The notes: generated by a model from the letters alone, not told the origin. Shown: positions 37,320 through 49,673, counted from the stretch's first letter. The stretch is 64,000 bases of DNA from Heliocidaris tuberculata (GCA_025618425.1 CM046844.1:10873558-10937557); one strand, 5' to 3'. Translations and numbers: made by a program.

Positions 37320-38149
37320 TAATCCTCTCATTCATCTGAGCAGTAAGGGGCTAATCTGATTTGAGCTGGACATTCAACTAGGACATTGTAGGACAGAGAA
37401 ATAGAACATAAGAGGACATTGTGCCAAGTCTTTTCAACTCTAAATGCCTTACCACATTTCATTGTACTGCAAGATGTATCAGATAATTTAGTGGACAATG
37501 AGCACATTTAGTGGGCATCAGAAGACTTATCACCTCATGATAGTGCTAGTCTGAATTCTAGGAAATCTTCCTTGAATGCCCCTTTTTAATCAGTGAAAAT
37601 ATTCTTTTCTTTTATATGCATTATATTTGGGTGCTATCTGAAATTAATTTTGTCACATCTCAGTGTATAACTTATCAAATAATCAACATTTTTGGATGAA
37701 TCCTGATATTTCATATTCATTTTCTTGAAACTAATGAGCTTTTCTCACTGTTATGACTGCTTTGAATGTAAAATATTAGATTTCCAGTAGAATTTTGCTC
37801 CTACTTCATTGAAAGAATCACAAATTTCTGTTGGTCATGGAGTTTAGAAGTGCAACAGGCTTGTCAGTGAATAATTAGGCCTACATGTACACTCCTAGTT
37901 GGATAAATACCTTGTACACTCTCAAAAGATGATTAATTCTATTTAAGATATAAAAAATAGGATATTTTTATGTGTATATAAAAGATACAGGATAAAGAGT
38001 CTGAGATACATAGATAACACTTGACAATTTACAAGCAGTGTTTAATCTTTATTCTTTATGATGGGTAAATCTGGGCGGGGTTAATAATCAACCATATCCA
38101 TCTGTATTGGAAGCAGATGGAACAAACAATGGGCATTCATCAAGAAATG

Positions 38150-38706
38150 TGATCCTTTTAGAAGTGCATCGGATATGTAAAAATATCTGTCTCACTAACA
38201 GATATTGATGCGGTAAATGGTGTGATTTAAAGAAAGTTTCAATTTACCACTTTTTCAATGATTAATAGACATATGATTTCTGGGTATTGATAACAGATTA
38301 TACGTTTGAACGTTGGATATTAGATATCAGCAGTGCCTGAAGGATCCTACAAAAGATGTGGAATGTTTGATCTGTCCCACTCACAGATATTGATGCATTG
38401 ACTGGTGTGATTTAAAGAAAGTTATGATTCACCACGTTTTAATGATTAATAGATGGTTTCTGGCTATTTATAACAGTTAATACATCTGAACATTATATGA
38501 TATCAGCAGTGCCTTGGCAAGAGGTGGGATGCATGGTCTCTTCCTCACTCAGGTATTGATGCATTTTATTGGTGTGATTAAGAATATATATTACAAGGTA
38601 TAATTCACCACTCTTTTAATGGATTTGTAAACATACAACATATCTTCGTATTTATAACAGTTTAAACGTGTAACCATTTATTGGATATTTGATATCAGCA
38701 CTGCCT
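38150..38706 (+). repeat. Three diverged tandem copies of a 165-185 bp unit
   Basis: The landmark (A/G)G(A/G)TATTGATGC recurs near 38200, 38385 and 38551, and each copy ends with GATATCAGCA(G/C)TGCC near 38340, 38512 and 38702. Within units, GGTGTGATTTAAAGAAAGTT, TTAATGATTAATAGA and TTATAACAGTTTA-like segments line up in order. Copies are clearly related but diverged. No coding potential is seen. Confidence 0.85.
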
Positions 38707-39485
38707 TTGTGATTCAGTTAAAGCTCATGTAGAGTATTGGTAGCAAAAAGGAAATTGGAAAGAAACATGTTAAATATAGTCTCATGTTGTTCTCCTTGTA
38801 TCAAAAGATGTCTGTAAGAGATCATTTGGTATTCCATCTATGATTTCTAGTGAATTTCAGTGTAAATATCTGTAAGGAATGCTTGATCACTGCCATTATG
38901 CTAGGACCCTTCCACCCCGACGGCTCCCCGCACAGCAATCTTGGGGCTTCGCAAAGAGACAGCGTGTGTGCACTGTCATATTGGTTTTACACGTGTGTGT
39001 ACAGTGTATAGCACATGCTGCCTTTGTTGGGATTTTACGTGCCTGTCCCGGCACATAAATTAGTTTTTGCCTCTTATTTGTTTAATATTAAACTTTAGGA
39101 GGAGAAATCTTCACAGTGTCTTAGTATTGCTAGTATCTTGCTATTTATCAACAAAAATTGAAGAAATCTGACGAACAGTTTTGAGGGCTTACCAAAACTT
39201 TACATGACCTTTAAAGAGCCAGAGGGGTGTCAACTCTATTGTTTTACATATAGCTGTACCTCCTTCTGACTCTCAGCACATGATGTTGGGGTGGGGTGTA
39301 TCTATTACCATCTGGACCTGAAGGGTTAAGGCTTCAGGCGGATGTTCACTTCCTGTCCTCCTCATTGGTCCTCGCACCTGTAGATACCCCCAGAAAAGAA
39401 AAAAAGAGGCGCCTGATTGACCCCCTCCTGCAGAGCTCTTCCTTGTTTGTAGAGATGTGTTCCCTCTCAGCTGCTCAACTGATGA
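38707..39485. other. Intron 1 DNA, partly GC-richer
   Basis: The block 38905-39060 (CCCCGACGGCTCCCCGCAC, TACGTGCCTGTCCCGGCAC) is of higher complexity and may be regulatory. A weak copy of the AGAAGGGC hairpin family lies near 39215-39280. The frame from 39296 starts with mixed composition (VDTPRKEKKRRLIDP) before entering the CT tract; no homologue is recognised. Confidence 0.35.
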
Positions 39486-39489
39486 GTGC

Positions 39490-39780
39490 TCTCCTCTTCA
39501 TCTCTCTCTCTCTCTCTCTTTCTCCCCTCTTCCTCTCAAATTCCTTCGCTTTCGCTCTCTCTTTCTTTCTTTCACTTATTCATTTTTCATTCTCCTTCCA
39601 TTCAGTATCTCACTCTCTGTCTCTCACCTTTCCCCTAACTCCTTCATATTTCTCTTTTCTACCACCCCCTCTCTCTTTCTCTTTCTTCCTCTCTTCTACC
39701 AACCCTCCTTCTCTCTCTCTTTCTTTCTTCTCTTCCCCCCCCCCCCCCCTCTCTCCATCCCTCCCTGTTTCCAATATTCC
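39490..39780. repeat. CT-rich polypyrimidine tract
   Basis: Imperfect CTCT/CTTT repeats with a poly-C run at about 39735-39749. Ser/Leu/Phe-rich frames here are artefacts. Confidence 0.9.
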
Positions 39781-39784
39781 TTCT

Positions 39785-40650
39785 CCACTTTGTTCGTGTT
39801 AATACCTCTTTGGAAATGTTACCAATTATACTATTATTTTCAGATGATAATGTGGAAGAGGATGAGGGGTAGCTATGATATTTCAGAAAACTGAAAATAA
39901 ATGAATTATAGTGCACACATGTACTAGGACTGATTCGTACTACCTAAATTATGTTCTAAAAATATGCAGGTCGGCTACATGTAAGCCATGTCGACTAAAC
40001 CAAGTTGGGGTTAGAGTTGATTGTAATTACATTTTTGTTTTTTGAATAATTAAGGCTCTATCAAGAAACTGTATATGGATTCCACTGTTTCCGAACTCTG
40101 TGGGTGAGCCAACATGGTGTCCCTTCGCATTTGCAAATAGGTTGTTATCCCAGATGAGACATTCTTCTTGCTTGCCCCCTTCCCCCTGCGGTGATGGTAT
40201 ACCTGTTGCTGTTTACCATGATGCCCTCTTCCAGCTTCATTTCAGCTGCTGGGCCAATGACAGACAGGTGGGAAGAAACTCTGGAGCAAGTCTGGGGCAA
40301 GGTTGATAACCACCAAGAAGATAGGATTATATTGCAGGGATTGGGAGCTGGGGAGGGGGGAGGGGGGAGCTGGGGAGGGGGCGGGGGATGGGGAGGTGGT
40401 GAGGATTGGGGGGCACGGGAGAGAGTAGTGGGAGATGAGGTTAGAGTTTATTGCCCCGTGTTTCTTGTGTAGCAAGAATATGAAGTAATATTCAACATAA
40501 ACCTATTTATTATAGAGAAATTCCTATACTTGTTTTTACTTATTTGTTGTCTGTTTGTACTACTGGTTGAACGTTGCATATAAGTATTTAAAAAAAGTAA
40601 TTCAGGGAATCTTTTTAGGGGGACCAGTCATTCACTTTGTATTAACAACT
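39785..40650. other. Intron 1 DNA with a G-rich tract
   Basis: A GGGGA-rich tract lies at about 40350-40425. The flanks are unique sequence of mixed composition. No gene was recognised. Confidence 0.4.
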
Positions 40651-40651
40651 G

Positions 40652-40840
40652 TTAAGTGAAAGTCAACCCTGGTTTTAAATTGATTTGAATTAAAGAAGAA
40701 AGATGAGAGAAACAGATTAGTAAAAGTTTGAGCAAAATCCGATAAGAAATAAGAAAGTTATGCATTTTTAAATTTGTTATTAATCATACACAAATTGGCA
40801 AATCTGTGTCGTATCTTGCGAGCTCCTCTTCCATTTGCTC
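40652..40840. mobile_element. Truncated TTAA-type element
   Basis: Begins TTAAGTGAAAGTCAACCCTG. It contains AAAATCCGATAAGAAATAAG followed by AAAGTTATG and then CAAATTGGCAAATC, in the same order as the left half of the complete element at 56025. No right end is found before the next element at 41041, so it appears truncated. Confidence 0.6.
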
Positions 40841-41040
40841 AGTACAGAAAATCTCATAAATTTTCATATTGTTAGTTTTTGATGAAGGAATAGATTTGTT
40901 TCATACAGGTTTTGTGTAAAAACATATGAGCAATGATTATATCTAAGGTGCATGTATGATTAAATATTTTCTTTAGAGAAAATGGAAATTAATGATATTT
41001 TGGGTACAGGGCAAATGGGAGATTAGTGGTGACAAATTCA

Positions 41041-41546
41041 TTAAAGGGAAAGTTCACCCTGAAGATTACTTGAGTTTAAAAAATGCAGAAAAAAATAAAG
41101 AAAAATATTGGCGAAGGTTTGATGAAAATCGGTCAAATAATAAAAGAGTTATGACTATTTAAAGTTTTGGATTCGTGACGTCACATGCGAGCAGCTGCCC
41201 ATTGGTCATGTAATAAATATTCCATATATTCGCATTTTTTTTACGTTCCACGATAAATTGATATTGTTTCTTTTCAGAATCTAGTATTGAATAACATTTC
41301 TGACAATATATCAAATGCACAGACGAAAATATTCTAAATTTTCTGAGAAAACTGTATTTTATGGAATATTTATCACATTACATAATGGAGGAGCTGCTCG
41401 CATGTGACGTCACAAAATCAAAATTTCAAAAGTCCATAACTCCGTTATTCTTTAACGGATTTTGTCCAAACTTTCGCCAATATTTTTCTTTATTTTTTCT
41501 GCATTTTTTAAACTCAAGTAATCTTCAGGGTGAACTTCCCCTTTAA
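41041..41546. mobile_element. Complete TTAA-flanked palindromic mini-transposon
   Basis: TTAAAGGGAAAGTTCACCCT at the left is mirrored by AGGGTGAACTTCCCCTTTAA at the right. Terminal inverted repeats extend over about 80 bp, and a second inverted pair (TGACGTCACATGCGAGCAGC / GCTGCTCGCATGTGACGTCA) lies inward. TTAA at both ends fits a TTAA target duplication. The interior has no transposase. The TGACGTCA segments match a CRE/CREB-type palindrome. Non-autonomous, of piggyBac- or Kolobok-like target preference (inference). Confidence 0.85.
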
Positions 41547-41549
41547 TTA

Positions 41550-42710
41550 CTGTACAATCATATTAGAACAATGTTAGATATTGTAGTTACATGAATATAG
41601 ATAATAGGGCCTCTATCACATTTCATTATTAATGTAGTGTAATAATTATGAGCATGATTAATCATTATTAGCTGGGCAACAGCTGAGATTGTATACTATT
41701 CTTAGAATAACCCTATGGAAAATCTGTAATATATTCCATGATTACAATTCAACGAGGAGATAATTAGTTGGATCGCAGCAGAGATTTCTTGGTAAAGACC
41801 ATGCGGGGAAGCGAACAAAATGGGAGACTGACGGGCGAGTTATCCCCTATCTGCTGAACACATGTTTCCCTGAGACATGTGCAGTGGGTAAGACAGGGGT
41901 ACAGACACCAGCCTGGCCCAGGATCGGGGGAGGGAGGTGTGGCCCTGCTGTTGGCTATAATTTATTCCCAGCGGGGAGGGATCGATCTTGTCCCCAGTTC
42001 CAGCATCCCTGCAACAGTCTAGGGAAGAGAGACGATATAGAATCGATGATGACGACGATGATGAGGATGATGATGATGATGATGATGGGAGGAAGTGAGG
42101 GAGGAGGTTTGGTGTCTGCTCACAGTGTCTGGGAAGAAGTTCAGGGTTTAGGAGAGAGATGAAGGCCAGTTGGTATGAGATGGCAGATATCAAAATAATA
42201 GAGGTATTGAAGATTTCTTGTGAGACCATGGACAGGTGATAGAGACAGGGACTGAGATGGATAGATGATAGAAAGAGAGTGGGGGATGGGGTGGTGTCCT
42301 TACCCAAACGAGACTTGACTCTTAAGCAACTTTCTTAGATTAGTTTGTGCAGAAAATTGTTATGCGTCATCTTTGTCATTACAATCATTAAAATACAGTG
42401 CACATGAAAATTTTGTTTTAACCATCGTGGATATGTTAATGATCCCCATCATACTGCAGATTTTACACCATTTCCCATATTTCTAGGAAGCAAAAGTAAA
42501 TTGCACAACAGCAATCCATCATCAACCCACACAAACAAACAGTTTTGTTCCCTGGTCCGATTTGGTAGGTGCAAACAACTTGACCTTCTTGTACTTCCGG
42601 TAGAACAAAATGAAGACATTGGTAGACAAAACTTGAAGACACCCCCTGACAGGTGACCCATTACTTAATTGGTAGCATTCAACTTGTCAGCAGGAGGGCT
42701 TCTGTTGATG
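41550..42710. other. Intron 1 DNA
   Basis: The block 41755-42030 is GC-richer and complex (ACTGACGGGCGAGTTATCCC, CAGCGGGGAGGGATCGATC) and may be regulatory. A GAT trinucleotide repeat spans about 42045-42088. No gene was recognised. Confidence 0.4.
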
Positions 42711-42829
42711 CGCTTTAACCCAAGGAGGGATGGGGTTGGAAGATGGTTTGGATGCGAGCAATAGGGGGAGAGCCATTGGGAGAGAAATTAGGTGCGGTCT
42801 GGGACTGAGTTTTGGTGAAGATTTTAATT

Positions 42830-43270
42830 AGAGGGAAGAAGGAGGGGGAGGGTAAGGGTGTGGTAGGTAATTTGGAATAGGGGCTAAGCGGGGAATAGAG
42901 CTTGAGTTCAAAAGGAGGTAGAAAAGGGGGGGGGGGTGGAGAGGGGATAATAATTGGCAGTGGTGTCTGGCCCCAGTGGCATTGGTGTCTCTTGGGGCAC
43001 AGGAGGGTGCAAAAGTAACAAGATGGTGACCCTGGGGACAGAGAGATGAGAATGGAAGCGACCTCCCTCTGTATTCTGTTGACTGAAGAGAGAGAGACAC
43101 ACACAGAGAGAGGGGCAAGCAGAGAGCAAGCAAGAAGAGATAGAGAGATGGAGCAAGGGTGTGAGAGAGGAAGAGGAGGGAGAGATAGAGAGTGAAAGAC
43201 ATTGAGAGAAAGAGAATAGGAGAGAGAGAGAGACAAGAGAGAATAAAGAAAAAGAGAGAGAATGTTAGGA
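42830..43270. repeat. Purine-rich region with GA repeats
   Basis: GGGA-rich then GA-rich sequence, densest at 43085-43265. Minus-strand Ser/Leu/Pro frames of up to 196 codons are composition artefacts. Confidence 0.7.
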
Positions 43271-45580
43271 AGAGAGCAAGTAAATAGAGTGACTGACATC
43301 AACACACAGAGAGAAGTTTAAGTTGTTTTGGTTATTTTAACTTTTTTAAACATTTAGATATTTTAACTGCAGAAAAACAAATAAACAAGAAAACTATGGG
43401 AGAAGGGAGGCTCTTGTCAGATATCATTTTCCTTTTCAGAAAAAAATAAAATAAAATGAATACTCTGTCATAGTTTTATAAACCACAACATTATGCAAGG
43501 AAGAGGTGAGGTCAATGAGGGAGAAAATTGTTTTGATCTGGAAATGCCATCATCCCTTATACTTTATAGAAATGAAAACGTCAGGTAAATCACATAGATA
43601 CAAAACGATCGGAAATTGCTATTTCGCAAGATTCGCACCTGGAATTTTTCTATAGGATAGAACCACATCAAAAAGCTCTTTAAAGTTTGATTGAATAGGG
43701 GTATGGCAGTGCCGCTCAATAGATAACAGATATGAGGTTCTATTGTTATGTGCATCAAAATGAAAAGAACCGAAATTAACCGGCTCATTGGTGATCGATA
43801 GAGGTATGCCGAGGTGGAAAATAAAAATTAACTGATTTTTTTTTTTCCTGCACATCTTTAATCTTTATAACAATAGGTTGTTTTGATTTCTACGTATATT
43901 AATCTGTGATTTCTTTTTCCAAAATATTTGCTTCATTTCTGCATTCTCTTTAATTTTTCTAATATGGAAGTGATTATAGATGTGGAGTTTGTTCATTAAA
44001 GTTGAAATTATTGAAGGAGTTCTCATATTACTTGAATGTACACTAGGATGTATGCCTCTAAAAACTTTCATTTTTTTTCCTTCAGATCATATCTCAAATA
44101 TATCCATAGAGCGTTCCATGCTGAATAGGTTAACTTTTCAAGATATTAAAGGTAAAGCATAACAATCATAAATCGTTTGGTTTTTTGAAAGACATGCAGC
44201 TGCTCTATACATTCATATATCACTCACATAATAACAAATGTTATTATAACCTTATAACATTATAACAAAAATCTAATATTTCACAAGGAGCATCAGAATT
44301 TTTGCAAGTTAGATTAAACAATAATATCCACTTCTGAAATAAATGTAGCCATCTTCCATATTTTTTTAATAAGCCCTCCATATTGTATGCAGGTACAACA
44401 ATATAATTCATCAAATGTAATATCTTTACAACATTTTGAATGGATGGTCACACATTCCTCAGCTAATTGTCAAAAGGTAATAACATAGTGGATAGTTCAT
44501 AAGCAAAATATATGATGCTTTATGAGGAATACAAGAAAAAGTTCGAAACTATAACGACTTCTGTAGATTGATGAGATGATTTAATTTATCTTCTAATGGA
44601 TTGGTTGAGTGATTTGATTAAATGTGATGACAATGGTGGAGAGTCAAGTGATGGATAAGTTGTGATACAAGTCATGCGTCATTTCTCTCTCCCATCATTC
44701 CGAGATGACGATCGTTTGAATGGTATAAAACTGGGTCTTTGTGTGATTGTCATTTCAAGGTTTTACATGCTTGCATCGTGGGTAATAGGGGTGGGGTCTC
44801 GGACGGAAATGAGGTTCCCAGTGTTGTACCCTCCTTCACTAAAACCTAAGGTGTGAAAAGTGATCAAAGATAATGTCATTTTCACACATTTAATTCTCGA
44901 ATTGTACATGGTACATTAACCACAATAAAATCGAGCTAATTGTGAAAAAATCTAATTTGGCCGAGTTGGGTTAATTTCAGTAAGACAGCATTGGGACAAA
45001 CAAAAGAAAAAGGGAGTATGGTCAAGACGGAAATATCTTCCCAGAATGTATTGGGAACATTTTTAAAAATTCCATTTGCATTTTTTATATTTCCTCCTTT
45101 TGGGATCTGCAAACAAATTTTCTGTTTCCTGCAATTAATTTGGTGAGTGTTTTATGACTGTGGGACAAATCAGAAAAGGATGAAGGGCATTGACCTACTC
45201 AGGTCAGTAGGGAGAGAGAAGGCAGGAATTTCATCCAACTTCATCTGCTGTTTTGAGGTTATTAAGTTGATAACCATGTAGGCATGTCTAAGGCTTGTTT
45301 GACATAGCACCAACCTTATCAACTTATTCAAAATTATGCTTCTCGAAAATGTAGTTATATTCATCTGTACTGAAGTAGTTAGTTCATGTCAAAATCAGAA
45401 TTTCTCAGAAGAAAAAAAAAGATTACTAAAATCTTTGAGGAGTATATTCCTGTATTTCATCTGTCTATTATGTTAATCTGTTGGTGATGAAATTTTTTTT
45501 TTTGTTCAGACATATGTCCCAGCCTTTATGGGATGCATCTTGAAAAGCTGACTTCCTCGTTGACTTACTGTCTTCAACAG
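43271..45580. other. Intron 1, distal part
   Basis: AT-rich unique DNA with no recognised gene or repeat family. It contains a small TTATAAC-type palindromic cluster near 44235-44270. It ends in pyrimidine-rich sequence before exon 2. Confidence 0.4.
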
Positions 45581-45630
45581 GTTATCTTTGTTGAGCGTTC
45601 AAAGAAGATTTTTGTTTTCTTTGTCTTTAG

Positions 45631-46250
45631 ATGCAGACCCAATGAATCCAAGTGAGGAAGGTGGTTCTTATGATTCCGACAGTGGGGCATCGTCATCATC
45701 CTCGTCGCCTCCATCACCACCAGCACCACCCAGTCAGCTCCATCTCAATCACAACCACGCTGTTCACCCACATCCACTACCACAACCACCAAACTCTACC
45801 ACGATATCACCGCCTCCTCTACCCCTCCTGCCAGCTCCCCTCCAGCACATGTCTCCTCCTCTCCTACCCCTTGGCCACCATCAGTCCATCCTGGGTAAGA
45901 CGCAGCTCCCACCTTACATGGCAGAGAAGCTCCCTCAGTTGGCAACGAACAATCATTTGATGCACGAGAACAATCGCAGGATGCTCAAGGAAAGCGAGAT
46001 AAAGCAGAGGGATCTCCACCACCGCCATCATCGATCACCATCATCGTCGTCACCTAGCAACCATTCAACTCCTCCGGTGTACATCCCAGAGGATGTAATA
46101 CTTCCACCAGAGTTTGAACTGCAAGAGAGTTGCATCCAAGAGGCAGGGCTTGGTGTCTTTTCACTGGTTGACATTCCGCAGGGGCGTAAATTCGGTCCCT
46201 TCACCGGTCTTGAAAAGTCTTCGGTAACAGATACCCAGTATGCTTGGGAG
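45631..46250 (+). CDS. Prdm3/16: PRDM3/PRDM16 homologue, exon 2 (linker and first half of PR domain)
   Basis: The exon completes a GAT (Asp) codon with exon 1 and stays open to GAG|GTAAGC, ending in phase 0 after Tyr-Ala-Trp-Glu. Numbered from the ATG at 10591, residues 14-30 are acidic (NPSEEGGSYDSDSG), 32-162 are Ser/Pro/His-rich linker, and from about 163 the sequence VYIPEDVILPPEFELQES starts the PR (SET-like) domain. AGLGVFSLVDIP and GRKFGPF follow. These match the corresponding MECOM/PRDM16 blocks (AGLG[IV]W, G-x-[KR]-FGP), and vertebrate genes also split the domain just after the Trp-Glu. Family PR domains act as histone H3 methyltransferase/regulatory domains; the C-terminal half needed for activity is outside this window. 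The linker is much longer than in vertebrates. Confidence 0.93.
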
Positions 46251-49200
46251 GTAAGCTCTAGATCATTTCATTCTTAAGGTTTCTCTCTCTTCAAGAGGTG
46301 CCTGGTCTTGTGCAAATATTATATCTACTTTTTAAAAAAAAATTGAATAGATTTATTTGCTATTTATTCATTTTCATATACTTATCAATCATTTAGAGAT
46401 GGGCAATTTATTTGTGGATCTTGTGCGTTTTTGATGTTTCAGGGACCACTAAACTTCCACTAAGTTTGGAGGTCGCTTATATCCAGAGATCTGTACAACT
46501 ACAAACATGCAAAGCTTAAGGAGAACATTCACTTCCTAATCAATTCTTATCAAAGCAACCTTGAAAATACGAGATTGGTGTCATCCAAATAGCACATATC
46601 AATCAATGAAGTTGGAAATTAATATGGGAAAACCCATAATCAGAATTCATGATGGATGACGTCAATTTGTCACATAGGATAATGACCAGACGCTCTGAAG
46701 TTGTTATTATTGTAAATGGTGAATTCATTACTTATCATCGGTAGACTTTTTAAAAAACATTCCCATATTTGTCATCGCTGCCGAATCTTGTGAATCCTAA
46801 AATATGATTTTCCCCTTCTACTCTTGGTGGCCGTAATTGTCCTGTTACCGATTTTTGTTCGTGTATTTTGCGACAGTTCATTCGGACGTAAGTAAATCTG
46901 CAAATGACCCATCCAGATGTGCTTCCGAACAGACCACCCTGTTCAGATTTTGACGTGCCATTGTTAGGAGTATGAAATATGAAATATTGCTGATTATATT
47001 CCTATCCTGTCACAGGTGTAAAGTGAAATGAGGTGTTGCATCCCAGAGTGTGATTCCAAATGGCTGATGGAGGATAGGAGAACAAGAGGAGAAGAGAGAC
47101 CTAGAAAATTGATTGCCAACTGTTTCATGGTCTAGATATGTTTGGTTAGCTCAAAATGGGATGCTTCTGTGTTCGCTTATTGTTAACCATACTTTGCCGG
47201 TTTAATGTACCAGGGATTAACTGTCTGTTTCACACATTGAAAATTCCTTTGTTGCAAGTTCGTATCATACGGTGTGATAATTGATGACCCCCTAAATAAG
47301 CTTCTCTTGCATTTTGGTAGAAACGCTTGATGAGCGGGAAGTTGTTTGTGGTAACATCATCATATGTGCAGCTGCGATTACCGTAGCTGAACTACGCTTA
47401 ATGTGCTTGTGGTAATTTGTAGGTTTATGAAGGATCGACACCTAGAGAGGAAATAATGGTCATATTCTCAAATTAATTGAGAGAGACCACAAAATAATAA
47501 GAGGACGACATGATTGCGCTCACCAGTTCCTCTCTTCGAGGGAAGGTGTAAATGGACACATTTTAATTAGATGAATGATGGTGATGAGGAGGAAAATAGT
47601 GCATGACCTTTTTAACCTGCTCAAAAATGATTTGGTTGATGAAAAAAATTCATCTTGTTTTAGTAAAAAAGTCCATGAAATTGACTACCAAATATGTGGA
47701 AGTGGGAGACATGAGTGGCTCCAGAGAAGTTATTTCTTAGATTTAAACCTTCAAAGAACATCTTAAGTTATTTCTTGTCTTTCCATTGTATGAGATTAAA
47801 TTCAAAGTTTAAGATAACTGAAGTTTAGAAGAGAAAAATCCAGATGTGTACTTGACACTGGAACTCATTTCATGTCTTGGACATGGGTCCATGTCCTTTT
47901 TGAAAACTAATTTACAACAGAAATTTTGAATTTTCCTGAAGGGATTCTTGTTACTTCACTGACGAGGAAGAATCGTGAATTGCCTCGAACAAAATACCAT
48001 GCCCAATGTCATCACACTATTGTAGATGTATCCACTTACTATAGAACAGGTAAAAATTGTTAAATTGAAAAAAAAAATCTCTTTGGAATAAGGAAGAAGT
48101 AAACTTGAACTTTTGAAGGAATGAGAGATATGAGGCATGTTTTGAAACCATGACAAATTGTCGCTGGAATTCTTTTTTTCCTTACTCGCGTCTCATTTTG
48201 ATCGCACTGGTTTTGACGAGCCGATTGGAGATGGAGGGAGCACCGCTTTGTAACAAGTGTCGGGGGAATCGCAGTGATAGAAAGGTATGCGAGGAAGCTT
48301 GAATGCCGTGTCCAGATTGCTGTCGGATTGCATTTCTCTGAGGGAGGCATGTATCAGAATTGGAATCTGTGACAAAATATCTATCTCCTCCTTTATTTAT
48401 CCTTATCGCTTCACTCACTCACTCCCTCATTCTCTCTTTCCACCTCTCTCCCTTTCTTTCTCATCTTTCCCATTCTTTCTGTCTCTCCTGTTCTGTCATC
48501 CCGTCTCGTCCGATCTTCATGGCGGCCTTGGGGCTATTGCCTTCTGTTGGGAATAGGCTGGTTGTGTTATCGTTAAGACGTGTTTGCGAGTAGATCACAT
48601 CTCAGCTTGGGGTATTCGCTAGCCTTGATCCCTGTTCATCTTCTAATTGGCAATCTTGTCTGTCACATTGCAGGAGTGAAAGAGAAAAGTAAGGAAAAGA
48701 GGAGAGATCGGGGAGGGGGTAGTCGGGGTTTTTGTGTCAAAGATTGTGGTTCTGGAATGCAGGGTATGTCTGTGATGAACTGTTACAGAGGTGGGAGGTG
48801 ATAGATAATCGTTGATTGATTGAAATCATTGATGAAAAAGTTGACTGCCATTATCAACAATGTATTTATTCCAAAGCAATGTGATAGCATCTATAATAAA
48901 CACAATTAGGATTCAATTCCAACTATAACATTTCCTCAATGTAATGTGAATTCCTTTCTTTTATTCAAATACTAATAACTCTTTTTGCCAAGAAACATAT
49001 ACACCAGTGATGGTACTTAGAAGAGGTATTCTTATTGTCTGATGTCTACCCTTACAGCCACCAGCATACATATAAAGCTGTAGGTCATCCTGGTTGCTTA
49101 CTTGTAAGCATATATACTTGCTTTCTTAGCAGTCAGGTAAAATTAACCATCAAATTAAATCAAATCAAATCAGACATTTGTATGCTACATGAATTCTTCA

Positions 49201-49340
49201 GATGCTACCTCCATTACCCATCACATATCACTACCCTATCCTAACTGCTGTTGGTATCAAGGGTAACAAGAGTTCCCCCATGGATCACCCCCTGACTCCC
49301 ACTTCTCCCGAGTGTCATCATCTTCCCGCCATTAGCGATA
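46251..49340. other. Intron 2, proximal part
   Basis: Mostly AT-rich unique DNA. CT-rich sequence lies at about 48410-48500. Blocks of higher complexity at 46840-46960 and 48180-48330 are possible regulatory elements. No exon with PR-domain or zinc-finger content was seen. Confidence 0.4.
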
Positions 49341-49343
49341 AGG

Positions 49344-49673
49344 ATGAGAGATGATGCGAGAGATGGAATCGGAATTGGTTGGAAATCAAGTTCATGCATT
49401 CCACCCCCTGGGTATGCCAAAATATTGATGGTTTGGGTTGTTGAGGTGGTAGGGTTACCATTCCGCTATGGTATAAAGAAAAGAAGCATAGGAAAGAAAA
49501 CAGAGATGGGGCAGAAATTGTTATTTCCTGAAAGTGTGTGTCAGATTAATCATCGAGATTTTGATGGAAGTGAACCTCCTTTAAAAAAAAGAAGAGATTT
49601 TTCCAGATCAGATTATTATCGGGATTCATGGACAGGAGCGGGGAAACACCCTTTCTCCAACATGACATGGTAG
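49344..49673 (+). other. 110-codon open frame, unknown
   Basis: An open frame of ordinary complexity. Its C-terminal half includes EPPLKKRRDFSRSDYYRDSW, a basic, NLS-like and Ser/Arg/Tyr-rich stretch. No homologue is recognised, and no clear donor or acceptor pair frames it. It could be an unrecognised exon, a decayed retro-copy or chance. Confidence 0.15.

Larger units (their letters stand above)
10631..45630 (+). other. Prdm3/16: Intron 1 of PRDM3/16 (about 35 kb)
   Basis: The intron is delimited by the donor GTGAGA at 10631 and the acceptor TTGTCTTTAG ending at 45630. Flanking phases agree, because base G of exon 1 plus AT of exon 2 gives Asp. A nearer acceptor ending at 45580 (TCTTCAACAG) would place an in-frame stop after exon 1, which supports 45630. 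Vertebrate MDS1/PRDM16 genes also have very long introns here. The content is AT-rich unique DNA plus the mobile elements and repeats listed separately. No complete second gene was recognised inside. Confidence 0.8.

Noticed and set aside
42715..43305. 196-codon minus-strand Ser/Leu/Pro frame
   Set aside because: Derived mostly from the GGGA/GA-rich tract on the plus strand.
45581..45630. Alternative acceptor ending at 45580 for exon 2
   Set aside because: Joined to exon 1 in phase 1 it reads into a TGA within a few codons, so the acceptor at 45630 is required for the coding transcript.
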